64,000 nt of DNA from Synechococcus sp. MU1617 (GTDB taxonomy: Bacteria; Cyanobacteriota; Cyanobacteriia; PCC-6307; Cyanobiaceae), in contig NZ_VTLB01000002.1 of assembly GCF_020514235.1 (NCBI RefSeq), positions 62,001-126,000 of the forward strand, written 5' to 3'. The first letter of the stretch is position 1. Every line of letters begins with the position of its first letter. This document shows positions 48,128 to 56,706 of this stretch, piece after piece. Both the position numbers and the translations under genes were made by a program. The notes beneath the pieces were generated by a model. The model had not been told where the DNA came from. It saw nothing but the letters and a program-made list of their open reading frames with translations, and made no database searches.

Positions 48128-49780
48128 TCAACGGTTGGAACCGGGCAACTGCTCCAACCGTTGATCACGACGGATCTTGACCTGCATTCGGAACCAGCCC
48201 AAACCCACCGGCAAGGCAGCAGCGGCCGGAAGAATTGACCAGAGCGGGCGTGCACTGGCACCAACGATGGCTGTGGCCAAAGCCAGGCATCCAAGCAACA
48301 CAGATTGGCCAATCGATTGCTGGGCCAGCGCCATCCGGCGGAACTGTCGATCCGATTCACCCAGCCGTACTTGAAGCTGAAGATCCCCCTGCTCCAGACG
48401 TTCCAGGCTTTCGTCCAGGCGTCGCGGGAAGGCCGCAGCCCGGCTGCTGAGGGCCCCGACTTGACGGCCGAGTTCGTTGAACAGATCGTTGCTGCCGGAG
48501 CCGCTGGAGGTCATGAGTGGAAGGAGGTAAGGCTTAGCGATCGCCACCAAGCTAAAAGCGGGATCGAGGCTGCGGCCAACACCCTCGAAGGTGGATAACG
48601 CCCGCATCACAAAGATCAGTTCAACCGGCAACCGAAAGGGCTGGCCATACACCAGGTCGTAAAGATCGCCGGAAAGTTTGTCGATCGCGTTGGCCGTGAA
48701 CGGTGGAGTGAGGGCCTCCTGCAGCATCAGCCGCACGAGACGGCGCACCGGACCCACATCAATGCCGCCGGAGATCACCCCGGCCGCCTGCATCTCCTCC
48801 ACCAATGCCGCTGAATCCCTCGCAGCAGCAGCACGGACCATGGCTCCCAGACGTCGACGCAAGCCGTCTGACAACAGGCCCATCATCCCGAAGTCGTAGT
48901 AGATGAGCGCTCCATCACTCGCCACGGCGAGGTTGCCGGGATGGGGGTCGGCATGGAAGAAGCCAAACCGCACCAACTGCTTGAGATAACTGGCGGCACC
49001 CACCTCAGCCACCGCGGCCGGATCAATACCGGCTTCGATCAATGCCTCACGGTCGTTGACCTTGATGCCTGGTAGGTAGTCGAGACAGAGCACACGGCGC
49101 GTACTCAACTCCCAGATCACACCGGGGATCCTGATCCGTTCGTCATCCAGAAATTGCTGACGGAAACGCGCTGCATATTGGGCCTCGACGCGGAAATCGA
49201 GCTCACGCAGCAACACACGTCGGCATTCCCGTGCCATCGCCGGCCAATCGCGACCACGCCCCCAACTGGGATTGCGTTGCAGCACAGCCGCCACCTGCTG
49301 CATCACCTCAAGATCAAGGCGAAACAGGCGATCGAGCCCAGGCCGCTGCACCTTGAGCACCACCTGTCGGCCACTGCGCAGGCTGGCGCGATGCACCTGG
49401 GCCAGCGAGGCAGCGCCAAGGGGTTCGGGGTCGAGGTCGATCACCTCGGCACAGCGCTGACCAAGCTCTCGCTCGAGCACGGTCTGCACCTGATCAAAAC
49501 TGACCGCCGGAACGCTGTCCTGCAGCGCTGCCAGTTCGGCCACCCAACCCGCAGGGAGGATGTCTGGACGAGCGGAGAGCAGTTGCCCCAGCTTGATGAA
49601 GGCGGAACCCAAAGACAGCAGCTCAGCTGTCAACCAGCGAGCTCGCTGTTGCTGACGGCGAGCTCGCCGCTCGGCGGTGACACCACCGCGATAGGTCCAG
49701 GACTGACCATCCCACCAAAGCAGCAGCAGGAGCGTCAGGACAGCGCACCAGATCCTGAGCGCGCGCAGCAGTCCAAGCAT
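48128..49780 (-). CDS. ABC1/UbiB-family atypical kinase
   Basis: 550 residues. The family's KxGQ motif is in AFIKLGQLLSARPDILP, followed by VVLKVQRPGL (Lys), FFHADPHPGNLAV (catalytic loop) and IYYDFGMMG (DFG). A hydrophobic N-terminus (LRIWCAVLTLLLLLWW) and two hydrophobic stretches near the C-terminus anchor it in the membrane. UbiB proteins support quinone biosynthesis; cyanobacteria carry several, in plastoquinone or tocopherol related roles. The paralog cannot be assigned. It overlaps the next gene's end by one base. Confidence 0.9.
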   Translation of the reverse strand: MLGLLRALRIWCAVLTLLLLLWWDGQSWTYRGGVTAERRARRQQQRARWLTAELLSLGSAFIKLGQLLSARPDILPAGWVAELAALQDSVPAVSFDQVQTVLERELGQRCAEVIDLDPEPLGAASLAQVHRASLRSGRQVVLKVQRPGLDRLFRLDLEVMQQVAAVLQRNPSWGRGRDWPAMARECRRVLLRELDFRVEAQYAARFRQQFLDDERIRIPGVIWELSTRRVLCLDYLPGIKVNDREALIEAGIDPAAVAEVGAASYLKQLVRFGFFHADPHPGNLAVASDGALIYYDFGMMGLLSDGLRRRLGAMVRAAAARDSAALVEEMQAAGVISGGIDVGPVRRLVRLMLQEALTPPFTANAIDKLSGDLYDLVYGQPFRLPVELIFVMRALSTFEGVGRSLDPAFSLVAIAKPYLLPLMTSSGSGSNDLFNELGRQVGALSSRAAAFPRRLDESLERLEQGDLQLQVRLGESDRQFRRMALAQQSIGQSVLLGCLALATAIVGASARPLWSILPAAAALPVGLGWFRMQVKIRRDQRLEQLPGSNR

Positions 49781-50091
49781 CAGGGGCGTGCCTCGATCGC
49801 TTGGCTCAGATCAGCCACCGTGGCCCGGAGACGATCAATCACCGCTTGTGGGTTCTCCGACGGTTCCGATGAGGACGCCCCATCCGTGCTGACTGTGACC
49901 TGATCACCCCGTTCAATCCGTTCCGCTTCGGCACGCACCTCGTCCTGAAACAGATCCCATTCCTGGCGCAGCCGTTCCGGGGCGTCTTGCGCCAATACCG
50001 CCAACTCCGCTGCCGCGTCTGCAAAGCCGTGGCCAAGGCGCGCACTGATGCGATTCACCGTGGCGCGAATCAAGGCCTCCGACGAGCCCAT
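49780..50091 (-). CDS. Conserved small protein, function unknown
   Basis: 103 residues, mostly helical and charged: ALIRATVNRISARLGHGFADAA (first helix), QEWDLFQDEVRAEAERIERG, and a final helix VIDRLRATVADLSQAIEA. A Ser/Glu linker lies between. No domain is recognised. It is directly upstream of the ubiB-like gene (one-base overlap), so a linked function is possible. Confidence 0.72.
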   Translation of the reverse strand: MGSSEALIRATVNRISARLGHGFADAAAELAVLAQDAPERLRQEWDLFQDEVRAEAERIERGDQVTVSTDGASSSEPSENPQAVIDRLRATVADLSQAIEARP

Positions 50092-50136
50092 GGACCGATT
50101 GCAGACAGCTTCAACTGTGGCAGATCCAATCGGAGA

Positions 50137-50709
50137 TCAGGGCTGAGGCGGGATCACGGGCTCGATGGTTTCAAAAAAGGCTTCAGCACCAGGAGGCAGC
50201 ACCGCAGGTTCCGGCTCAGCCACCAACACCGGTGAATCACCATCAGGGACAACCACAGCAGGCATCACCTCGATGGACTCCTCTGGAATCACCAGGGAAT
50301 CGGCGTTGCTGTCATCAAGCTCGGGGGCGATGGTTTGGGGATCCGACCAGGCTGGGGCCGTCCACACCGGAGGTTCGGGCGTCTGCAGAGCCAGATCGGG
50401 TTTGATCGTTTCCTTGACCACTGGTTTGGCCGGTCGGCTCGCGGCCTCAGCGGCCTCTAGGGCTGTGACATCCACTTGCAGCGCTGCATCCTCGTCGCTG
50501 AACCGGGCCCGAATCTCCTGCAGGGAATCCCCTGGAAACGCAAGCGGTGTGAAAGCCTCAGAGACAGGGTCTTCAGCATTGGTCTGCAGCGTCAGCACCC
50601 GCTCGGTGATGCCGTAACCGAGGGCGAAACAACAACCAGCCACCAAAGGGCCAACCCAGAAACGGGACTGGATCTCAACGGGAGCGTCAGGGGAACTGGC
50701 CTTGTCCAC
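50137..50709 (-). CDS. Single-pass membrane protein with acidic Pro-rich tail
   Basis: 190 residues. One membrane helix near 18-40 (WVGPLVAGCCFALGYGITERVL) is followed by an acidic, Pro/Ala/Val-rich extension without a fold signature (VAEPEPAVLPPGAEAF). No known domain. It may be a small envelope protein. G+C and codon use match the neighbours. Confidence 0.65.
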   Translation of the reverse strand: MDKASSPDAPVEIQSRFWVGPLVAGCCFALGYGITERVLTLQTNAEDPVSEAFTPLAFPGDSLQEIRARFSDEDAALQVDVTALEAAEAASRPAKPVVKETIKPDLALQTPEPPVWTAPAWSDPQTIAPELDDSNADSLVIPEESIEVMPAVVVPDGDSPVLVAEPEPAVLPPGAEAFFETIEPVIPPQP

Positions 50710-50760
50710 GGGTGGGTCTGACGGAGACTCGGATTGTGACAGGAATCCAGAACAGAAGCT

Positions 50761-51963
50761 TCAAGTGGTGTAGTCGGCGTTAATCCGCACGTATTGATCC
50801 GAAAGGTCACATCCCCAGGCCTGACCACTTCCGGAGCCATGCCCAAGGCGGAGGCGAATCGGGACGTGGTCTTGCCGCAAGGCGTCGCTGGCTGCAGCGC
50901 GATCAAAGGCCACGGGTTGACCGGCCGCCATCAGTTGATGAGGACCAATCCAAAGAGCAACGGCATCCGGCTCGAAAGACACGCCGGAGCGACCTGCTGC
51001 CGCCACGATCCGCCCCCAGTTCGGATCACGGCCATGAACTGCGGTCTTCACCAAGGAAGAGCCACAAACCGTGCGCGCCACCTGCAACGCCGCGGCCTCG
51101 TCAACAGCACCCTCCACCTGCACCTCGATCAGACAGGTCGCCCCTTCACCATCCCGGGCAATGGCCTGGGCGAGCTGCTGCATCGCCTGAGTGAGGCCCT
51201 GTTCGAGAACGGCATAGTGCTCTTGGGCCAGCGGTAGGCCTGCCGCGAAGGCCAGCACGGTGTCGTTGGTGCTGGTGTCTCCATCGACGGTGATGGCGTT
51301 GAAGGAACGCTGCACCGCGCGCTGCACCATCCCCTGCCAGGCGACGGCGTCAACGCCAGCATCGCAACTGAAGAATCCGAGCATCGTGGCCATGTCGGGA
51401 TGAATCATTCCCGAGCCTTTGGCCATCCCTCCGATGCGCACCCGGCGCCCCTCCAGCTCCAGTTCAAGTGCCACCTGCTTGTCCACCAAATCGGTGGTGA
51501 GGATGGCGTTGGCAGCGGCATCACCACCCGCGTCATCCAGGGCTTCAACCAAAGGAGCCAAGCCAGCCAAGAGGGTCGTCATCGGAATCGGCACACCAAT
51601 CACGCCTGTGGAGCAGATCAACACCGACTCCGCATCAACGCCGAGCTGATCCGCAAGCACCTGGGTCGCGCGCTGACTATCAACCAAACCGCGATCCCCG
51701 GTGCAGGCATTGGCCTGACCGGAATTGATCAACACAGCACGGGCCTGGCCGCCATGGCTGACGAGACGATCACGGCAGAGATCAACACAGGCCGCCCGCA
51801 CCACTGAGGTGGTGAAGGTGCCCGCACAAATAGCCGCCTCCGGTGCCAACACCAGCGCCAGATCAGGCTTACCCGAAGGCTTCAGGCCAGCAACGATGCC
51901 CGCAGCCTGGAATCCATTCGGCGCCGTCACACCACCCTGGATCGGTTGCCAAGAAGAAGCCAT
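50761..51963 (-). CDS. argJ: Bifunctional ornithine acetyltransferase / N-acetylglutamate synthase
   Basis: About 400 residues. ArgJ cleaves itself at a conserved Thr, here in AKGSGMIHPDMATMLGFF (break before the second Thr of MATML). SFNAITVDGDTSTNDTV and DPNWGRIVAAAGRSG are other family motifs. It recycles the acetyl group in arginine synthesis. ATG 51963 (MASSWQPIQGG) is chosen; the frame extends to 51999 but leaves less space for the divergent coaE. Confidence 0.95.
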   Translation of the reverse strand: MASSWQPIQGGVTAPNGFQAAGIVAGLKPSGKPDLALVLAPEAAICAGTFTTSVVRAACVDLCRDRLVSHGGQARAVLINSGQANACTGDRGLVDSQRATQVLADQLGVDAESVLICSTGVIGVPIPMTTLLAGLAPLVEALDDAGGDAAANAILTTDLVDKQVALELELEGRRVRIGGMAKGSGMIHPDMATMLGFFSCDAGVDAVAWQGMVQRAVQRSFNAITVDGDTSTNDTVLAFAAGLPLAQEHYAVLEQGLTQAMQQLAQAIARDGEGATCLIEVQVEGAVDEAAALQVARTVCGSSLVKTAVHGRDPNWGRIVAAAGRSGVSFEPDAVALWIGPHQLMAAGQPVAFDRAAASDALRQDHVPIRLRLGHGSGSGQAWGCDLSDQYVRINADYTT

Positions 51964-52013
51964 CGCCACCGCAGATCCGCCGCGAGACACTGGATGCATC
52001 CTGCTCCGACACC

Positions 52014-52640
52014 ATGGCGCCTGGCGAGCTTTTCTCGCAACGACGCATCGGGCTCACGGGCGGAATTGCAAGCGGCAAGAGCAGCGTGGGGCGTTGGTTG
52101 GCGCAACAAGGTCTTCCGGTGTTGGATGCGGATCAATTCGCCCGAGAGGCTCTCGCGCCTGGGCGCCAGGCCACCCACACCGTGCTGCAGCGGTATGGCT
52201 CCACGGTCCAGGCCGAGGGAGGCGCGGCCGTCGACCGAGCTGCGCTGGGTCGGATCGTGTTCCAAGACTCCGCTGAGCGTCAGTGGCTCGAGCAACTGAT
52301 TCACCCGCTCGTTCGGGAGCGCTTCGACCAAGCACTCAGCCTCCATACCGAGGCACCAACCGTTGTGCTGATGATTCCGCTGTTGTTCGAAGCGGGTTTG
52401 GAGTCGCTCTGCAGTGAAATCTGGGTGGTCGACTGCGATGAATCCCAACAACTCGAGCGCTTGATCACACGGGACGGGCTGAGTGCTGAAGCTGCTCAAG
52501 CCCGCATCAACGCCCAGTGGCCCCTGAGCCGGAAACGCGGCTTGGCGGACCACGTGATTTCCAATCGAGAGCAACCTGGCGCTTGGCGAGCCCAGGCGGT
52601 GGGTCTGCTCAACGCAACAGCGAAAGCAAAACCCGGTTAG
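52014..52640 (+). CDS. coaE: Dephospho-CoA kinase
   Basis: 208 residues from ATG 52014. The P-loop RIGLTGGIASGKSSVG is near the N-terminus, then VLDADQFAREAL, VVLMIPLLFEAGLE and a C-terminal ADHVISN motif. It performs the last step of coenzyme A synthesis. The frame is open upstream to 51843 but that part lies inside argJ. Its stop overlaps the end of the oxygenase gene by 4 bases. Confidence 0.95.
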   Translation: MAPGELFSQRRIGLTGGIASGKSSVGRWLAQQGLPVLDADQFAREALAPGRQATHTVLQRYGSTVQAEGGAAVDRAALGRIVFQDSAERQWLEQLIHPLVRERFDQALSLHTEAPTVVLMIPLLFEAGLESLCSEIWVVDCDESQQLERLITRDGLSAEAAQARINAQWPLSRKRGLADHVISNREQPGAWRAQAVGLLNATAKAKPG

Positions 52641-53431
52641 CCGTTACGCCCGAAGTCGGCACGGAACCACTTGGTGATCACCCATTTGTGGCCCACCTCC
52701 ACCGGCAAGGCCTCATGCAGCGTGAAGGGGTTGGGGGTGCCATCGGCCTGGAGGTTGTTCCAGGCCAACGCCATCCCAGGCACAGGCGTGAACGAACGCT
52801 CCAGGCGGCGGAACAGCGTCTCTCCCCCCCGCTCAACAGCGTTGAGATAAACCATCACCGTCCAGGTGCGTTGCCCGCCGCTGTCGGTATGGGTGGCGTA
52901 TTCCTCTGTGCCCGGCGAAAACCAGTCCGTGTGTTCCTTGAAGTACTCGCCGGGGTCGTAGCGCTGCCCCTGAATCGGTTCCGAGAGGCGCGGATCAACA
53001 CCGAATAAGGCCGCAAAGCGCTGATCAAGGGTCGCCGCCAGCTGGGGATGGTTCTGACGCAGATGGCAGGTGCGGCTGGTGCGGTAGTCACTGCTGCCGC
53101 GGGTCACCGTCGACGGCTGCAGTGACGCATTGATGGCGTCGATCACTTGCCCGCATTCCTCGTGGCTGAGCAGGGCCGGCAACTCATACAACTGGGCGAG
53201 TGAGGTATCGAGCCGCCAGGCACGGGGCCGGTGCTCCTTTCGGGTGAGGGGTGACTCAAACCAAGCGAGCCAATCCGGGTTGGACGACTGGAGAACGGCC
53301 GCAATCGCCTCTCGCGAAAACCCCTGATCGAGGGCCCGCTGAATCAGCCCCTCCGAATCACAGCCTCGATCGCGGTTCTGCAGCAGCCACTCCTTCCAGG
53401 CGTCGGGAATGGCTGCTGCTCCGCTCATCAA
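52637..53431 (-). CDS. 2OG-Fe(II) oxygenase, prolyl 4-hydroxylase type
   Basis: 264 residues. An N-terminal helical segment precedes the double-stranded beta-helix domain: YRTSRTCHLRQNHP, the Fe ligands HTDWFSPG (HxD) and the distal His in LHEALPVEVGHKWVITKWFR, with Lys binding 2-oxoglutarate. AWNNLQADGTPNPFTLHEALP is typical of P4H-like enzymes. Substrate unknown; bacterial relatives act on proteins or free amino acids. It overlaps gatB's stop by 4 bases, probably by packing rather than shared function. Confidence 0.88.
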   Translation of the reverse strand: MMSGAAAIPDAWKEWLLQNRDRGCDSEGLIQRALDQGFSREAIAAVLQSSNPDWLAWFESPLTRKEHRPRAWRLDTSLAQLYELPALLSHEECGQVIDAINASLQPSTVTRGSSDYRTSRTCHLRQNHPQLAATLDQRFAALFGVDPRLSEPIQGQRYDPGEYFKEHTDWFSPGTEEYATHTDSGGQRTWTVMVYLNAVERGGETLFRRLERSFTPVPGMALAWNNLQADGTPNPFTLHEALPVEVGHKWVITKWFRADFGRNG

Positions 53432-54909
53432 CCCTTGAGTTTCTTGCTCAGAATCTGGTTGGCGAGTTTGGGATCAGCTTTACCACCGGTCTTCTTCATC
53501 AACTGTCCGACAAAGAAGCCCTGCAGCTTGGTCTTACCACCACGGAAGGCTTCCACCTCATCGGGATGGGCTCCCAACAGCTCATCGACGATCGCCTCAA
53601 TGGCCGCCGGATCGCTGATCATGCCGAGGCCGCGCTCGTCGACGATCGCTTTGGGTGAGCCGCCTTTCTCCAGCAGCTCAGGCAGGATCTCCTTGGCGAT
53701 CTTGCCGCTGATCTTGCCCCCATCAATCAGTTGCACCATCTCGGCCAACTGCTCAGGCCGGAAGGGCAGTTCGGCAAAGCTGAGCCGGTTGCTGTTCACG
53801 TGGGCAGCAATGTCTCCGGTGATCCAGTTCGCCGCAAGCTTGGCGTCAGCACCAGCGCCCACAACGGCCTCGAAGTAGTCGGCCATCGGACGCTCATCGG
53901 TGAGCACCCGCGCGTCGTACTGGGAGAGGCCCAGATCATCGGCGTAGCGATGGCGTTTGACGGCCGGCAGCTCGGGCAGCTCAGCGCGCCAGGACTCCCG
54001 CTGATCCGCACTCACCTCAATCGGGCCCAGGTCGGGATCCGGGAAGTAGCGGTAATCGCTGGCCCCTTCCTTGCTGCGCATGCTCTTGGTGAGCTGCTTT
54101 CCCTCGTCCCAAAGGCGGGTCTCCTGAACGATCGGCTCACCGGTTTCGTAGGCCTTGATCTGACGCTTGATCTCGTACTCGCAGGCCTTTTGGATGGCCG
54201 AAAACGAGTTCATGTTCTTAATTTCCACCTTCGTCCCGAAGGGCGCATCCGGCCCCCGACGCACGGAGATGTTGACGTCGCAACGCAAGGATCCCTCCTG
54301 CATATTGCCGTCGCTCACACCCAGGTAACGCATGATCCGGCGGATCTCCGAGGCGTATTCCGCAGCCTCGCGACCGGTGCGCAAATCCGGCTTGCTGACG
54401 ATCTCGGCCAGGGCCACACCAGCGCGGTTGTAATCCACCAAGGAATGGGTGGATCCCGCCAGACGGTCGCTACCGGCATGCACCAACTTGCCGGCGTCCT
54501 CCTCCATGTGCAGACGCTCGATGCCGATCGTCTTCAGGTAAGTGTCCTTTCCTTTTTCAGCGACCTCCACCTCGATCCAGCCTTCCTCAGCGATCGGCTC
54601 GTCGTACTGGGAGATCTGGTAGTTCTTCGGGAGGTCGGGATAGAAGTACTGCTTCCGGTCGAACTTGCTGTGTTCGGCGATGTTGAGGTTGAGGGCCATC
54701 GCAGCCTTCACCGCGTACTCGAGCACCTTCTGATTCAGCACCGGCAACGTGCCGGGCAGACCGCACACCACCGGGTCGATGTGGGTGTTGGGGTCATCGC
54801 CAAAGGTGGTCGACGCCGCCGTGAAAATTTTGCTGTCAGTTCCCAGCTGCACGTGGGTCTCGAGACCGATCACGGCCTCCCAGGCCGGTTGGGTTGCTGC
54901 GTCGGCCAT
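53428..54909 (-). CDS. gatB: Aspartyl/glutamyl-tRNA(Asn/Gln) amidotransferase subunit B
   Basis: 493 residues. With GatA and GatC it amidates misacylated Glu-tRNA-Gln (and Asp-tRNA-Asn). Seen: WEAVIGLETHVQL at the start, CGLPGTLPVLN, RKQYFYPDLPKNYQISQYD, HMEEDAGKL, LVDYNRAGVALAEIV, and the C-terminal YqeY-type domain (QGFFVGQLMKKTGGKADPKL). Cyanobacteria rely on this indirect route for Gln-tRNA. Confidence 0.97.
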   Translation of the reverse strand: MADAATQPAWEAVIGLETHVQLGTDSKIFTAASTTFGDDPNTHIDPVVCGLPGTLPVLNQKVLEYAVKAAMALNLNIAEHSKFDRKQYFYPDLPKNYQISQYDEPIAEEGWIEVEVAEKGKDTYLKTIGIERLHMEEDAGKLVHAGSDRLAGSTHSLVDYNRAGVALAEIVSKPDLRTGREAAEYASEIRRIMRYLGVSDGNMQEGSLRCDVNISVRRGPDAPFGTKVEIKNMNSFSAIQKACEYEIKRQIKAYETGEPIVQETRLWDEGKQLTKSMRSKEGASDYRYFPDPDLGPIEVSADQRESWRAELPELPAVKRHRYADDLGLSQYDARVLTDERPMADYFEAVVGAGADAKLAANWITGDIAAHVNSNRLSFAELPFRPEQLAEMVQLIDGGKISGKIAKEILPELLEKGGSPKAIVDERGLGMISDPAAIEAIVDELLGAHPDEVEAFRGGKTKLQGFFVGQLMKKTGGKADPKLANQILSKKLKG

Positions 54910-54974
54910 GCGCCCTTGATGTGAAGCAGATTCCGGGATCCTATGGAATCAGGATGAAGCCCTCTCCTGACAGC

Positions 54975-55004
54975 ATGACAAGCAAGGGCCTTTCTCGCGC
55001 ATGA
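54975..55004 (+). other. Nine-codon upstream frame touching the thiO start
   Basis: ATG at 54975 reads MTSKGLSRA and stops at a TGA that overlaps the thiO ATG (ATGA at 55001-55004). It could couple translation into thiO, or be chance. No Shine-Dalgarno sequence is clear for either. Confidence 0.3.
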
Positions 55005-56113
55005 CTGCCGCCTCTGCCTCAGCCGTCTGCGTTTTGGGTGGGGGATTGATGGGCTTAGCCGTTGCTCATCAGCTGGCCCGTCGCGGGCAGAGCGTGTCCG
55101 TGATCAGCCGCCGCCGCAGTGAAGCTGCCGGCTTTGTGGCTGCCGGCATGCTGGCGCCCCATGCCGAAGGATTGAGCGGCGAGCTATTGGAACTGGGCCA
55201 AGCCAGCCTCGAGCGGATCCCCCGCTGGGTGGCACAGATCGAGGGGGACAGCGGCTTGGGCTGCGGCCTGCGCACCAGCGGCATCGTGGTGCCGTTCCGG
55301 ACAGCAACCGAGCGGGACGCTTACCCCACCGCCAGCTTCGGACAAACCTTGGACCGCAAGGGCCTGGAGCGGGAAATCCCAGGATTGGGGCCGGAGTGGA
55401 GCACCGGGTTGCTGTTCGAGCAGGACGGCCAGATCGACAACCGAAGGCAATTGATGCGGGCCCTGGAGCGCGCCTGCGTGTCCCTGGGCGTGCATTTCAT
55501 GGAAGGGGCCGAGGTGCTTGATCTGGAAAGAGATGCCGCTGGACAGCTCAGCGGCATCCATCTGCGCAGCGTCGAAGGGGAACAGCAGCAACTGAGCTGC
55601 CGGCAGGCGGTGCTCTGCAGCGGCGCCTGGAGCCAACAGCTGGTGCCGCAACTGCCCGTGTTCCCGGTGAAAGGCCAGATGCTCTCCCTACAAGGGCCGC
55701 GGGAGGCGCTCAAGCGAGTGATCTTCGGCCCCGGCACCTATTTGGTTCCACGCGAAGACGGATTGATCGTGGTTGGGGCCACCAGCGAACAGGACGCCGG
55801 ATTTGCTGAAGGCCTCACGCCCGATGGCCAAAAACAACTGCAAACGGGCATCGCTAGCCTGCTGCCAATTGCGGCCAACTGGCCCCCGATGGAGCGTTGG
55901 TGGGGGTTCCGGCCCTGCACACCCGACGAAGGCCCTCTGCTCGGCCCTGGCCCGCTGCCAGGCCTGTGGCTGGCCTGCGGGCACCACCGCAATGGCGTTC
56001 TCCTCGCTGCCATCACGGCTGAGCTCACGGCCGACGCCGTCATGAAAAAGGCCCCCGACGCAGCCGAAGAGGCGTTGTTAGAGGCTTTCCGCTGGAACCG
56101 ATTTGAAAACTGA
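55001..56113 (+). CDS. thiO: Glycine oxidase ThiO-like FAD-dependent oxidase
   Basis: 370 residues of the DAO family. The FAD dinucleotide motif VLGGGLMGLAVAHQLARRG is at the N-terminus, SEAAGFVAAGMLAPHAEG follows as in ThiO, and the C-terminus has WWGFRPCTPDEGPLLGP and ACGHHRNGVLLAAITAE. ThiO oxidises glycine to the imine for thiazole formation in thiamine synthesis. A D-amino acid or sarcosine oxidase role is less likely given the GHHRNG motif. It is not next to other thi genes. Divergent from gatB. Confidence 0.9.
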   Translation: MTAASASAVCVLGGGLMGLAVAHQLARRGQSVSVISRRRSEAAGFVAAGMLAPHAEGLSGELLELGQASLERIPRWVAQIEGDSGLGCGLRTSGIVVPFRTATERDAYPTASFGQTLDRKGLEREIPGLGPEWSTGLLFEQDGQIDNRRQLMRALERACVSLGVHFMEGAEVLDLERDAAGQLSGIHLRSVEGEQQQLSCRQAVLCSGAWSQQLVPQLPVFPVKGQMLSLQGPREALKRVIFGPGTYLVPREDGLIVVGATSEQDAGFAEGLTPDGQKQLQTGIASLLPIAANWPPMERWWGFRPCTPDEGPLLGPGPLPGLWLACGHHRNGVLLAAITAELTADAVMKKAPDAAEEALLEAFRWNRFEN

Positions 56114-56128
56114 TCGAAAACTGAGCAA

Positions 56129-56584
56129 TCAGCCTTCGACGCGCCACTCCTGATCAGAAGGAGACCAGTCGTTCAGCTCGGAGGCTTCAAACCAGAGGCC
56201 GATCTCGAAGGCAGCGGTTTCAGCAGCATCGGAACCGTGGATGACGTTGCGACCGATGTTGACGGCCAGATCGCCACGAATGGTGCCGGGCTCGGCTTCG
56301 AGGGGCTTGGTGGCACCGATCAGTTTGCGGGCGCTGGCAATGACGCCATCGCCTTCCCACACCATGGCAACCACGGGGCCAGAGGTAATGAAGTCGACCA
56401 GACCGGCAAAGAAGGGACGCTCCTTGTGGACGCCGTAGTGCTGCTCTGCCAGGGCGCGGCTGGGGGTGATCTGCTTTAAACCGACCAGCTTGAATCCCTT
56501 GCGCTCAAAGCGGCCGAGGATCTCGCCCACCAGACCGCGCTGGACGCCGTCGGGCTTGATGGCGATGAACGTGCGTTCGGCCAT
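56129..56584 (-). CDS. ndk: Nucleoside diphosphate kinase
   Basis: 151 residues from ATG 56584. [49 protein letters not shown], and the catalytic His in [16 protein letters not shown]. It balances NTP pools. The frame extends 19 codons upstream to 56641 without similarity to the family. It converges on thiO. Confidence 0.97.
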   Translation of the reverse strand: MAERTFIAIKPDGVQRGLVGEILGRFERKGFKLVGLKQITPSRALAEQHYGVHKERPFFAGLVDFITSGPVVAMVWEGDGVIASARKLIGATKPLEAEPGTIRGDLAVNIGRNVIHGSDAAETAAFEIGLWFEASELNDWSPSDQEWRVEG

Positions 56585-56650
56585 GGATTTGGTGTGAATA
56601 AAAGCGCCGCCATCGTCAGTGCTGGCCACCCCGCTTGGCAAGCACAGGCC

Positions 56651-56679
56651 TTGGGCAACGCAGGGAATGTCCCTAGATT
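56651..56679 (+). promoter_or_regulatory. Candidate promoter for speA
   Basis: TTGGGC at 56651-56656 and TAGATT at 56674-56679, spaced by 17 bases, 28 bases before the speA GTG. It matches sigma-70-type consensus moderately. Confidence 0.4.
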
Positions 56680-56706
56680 CCAGTCATCCACTTCATCCAG
56701 ACGCAG

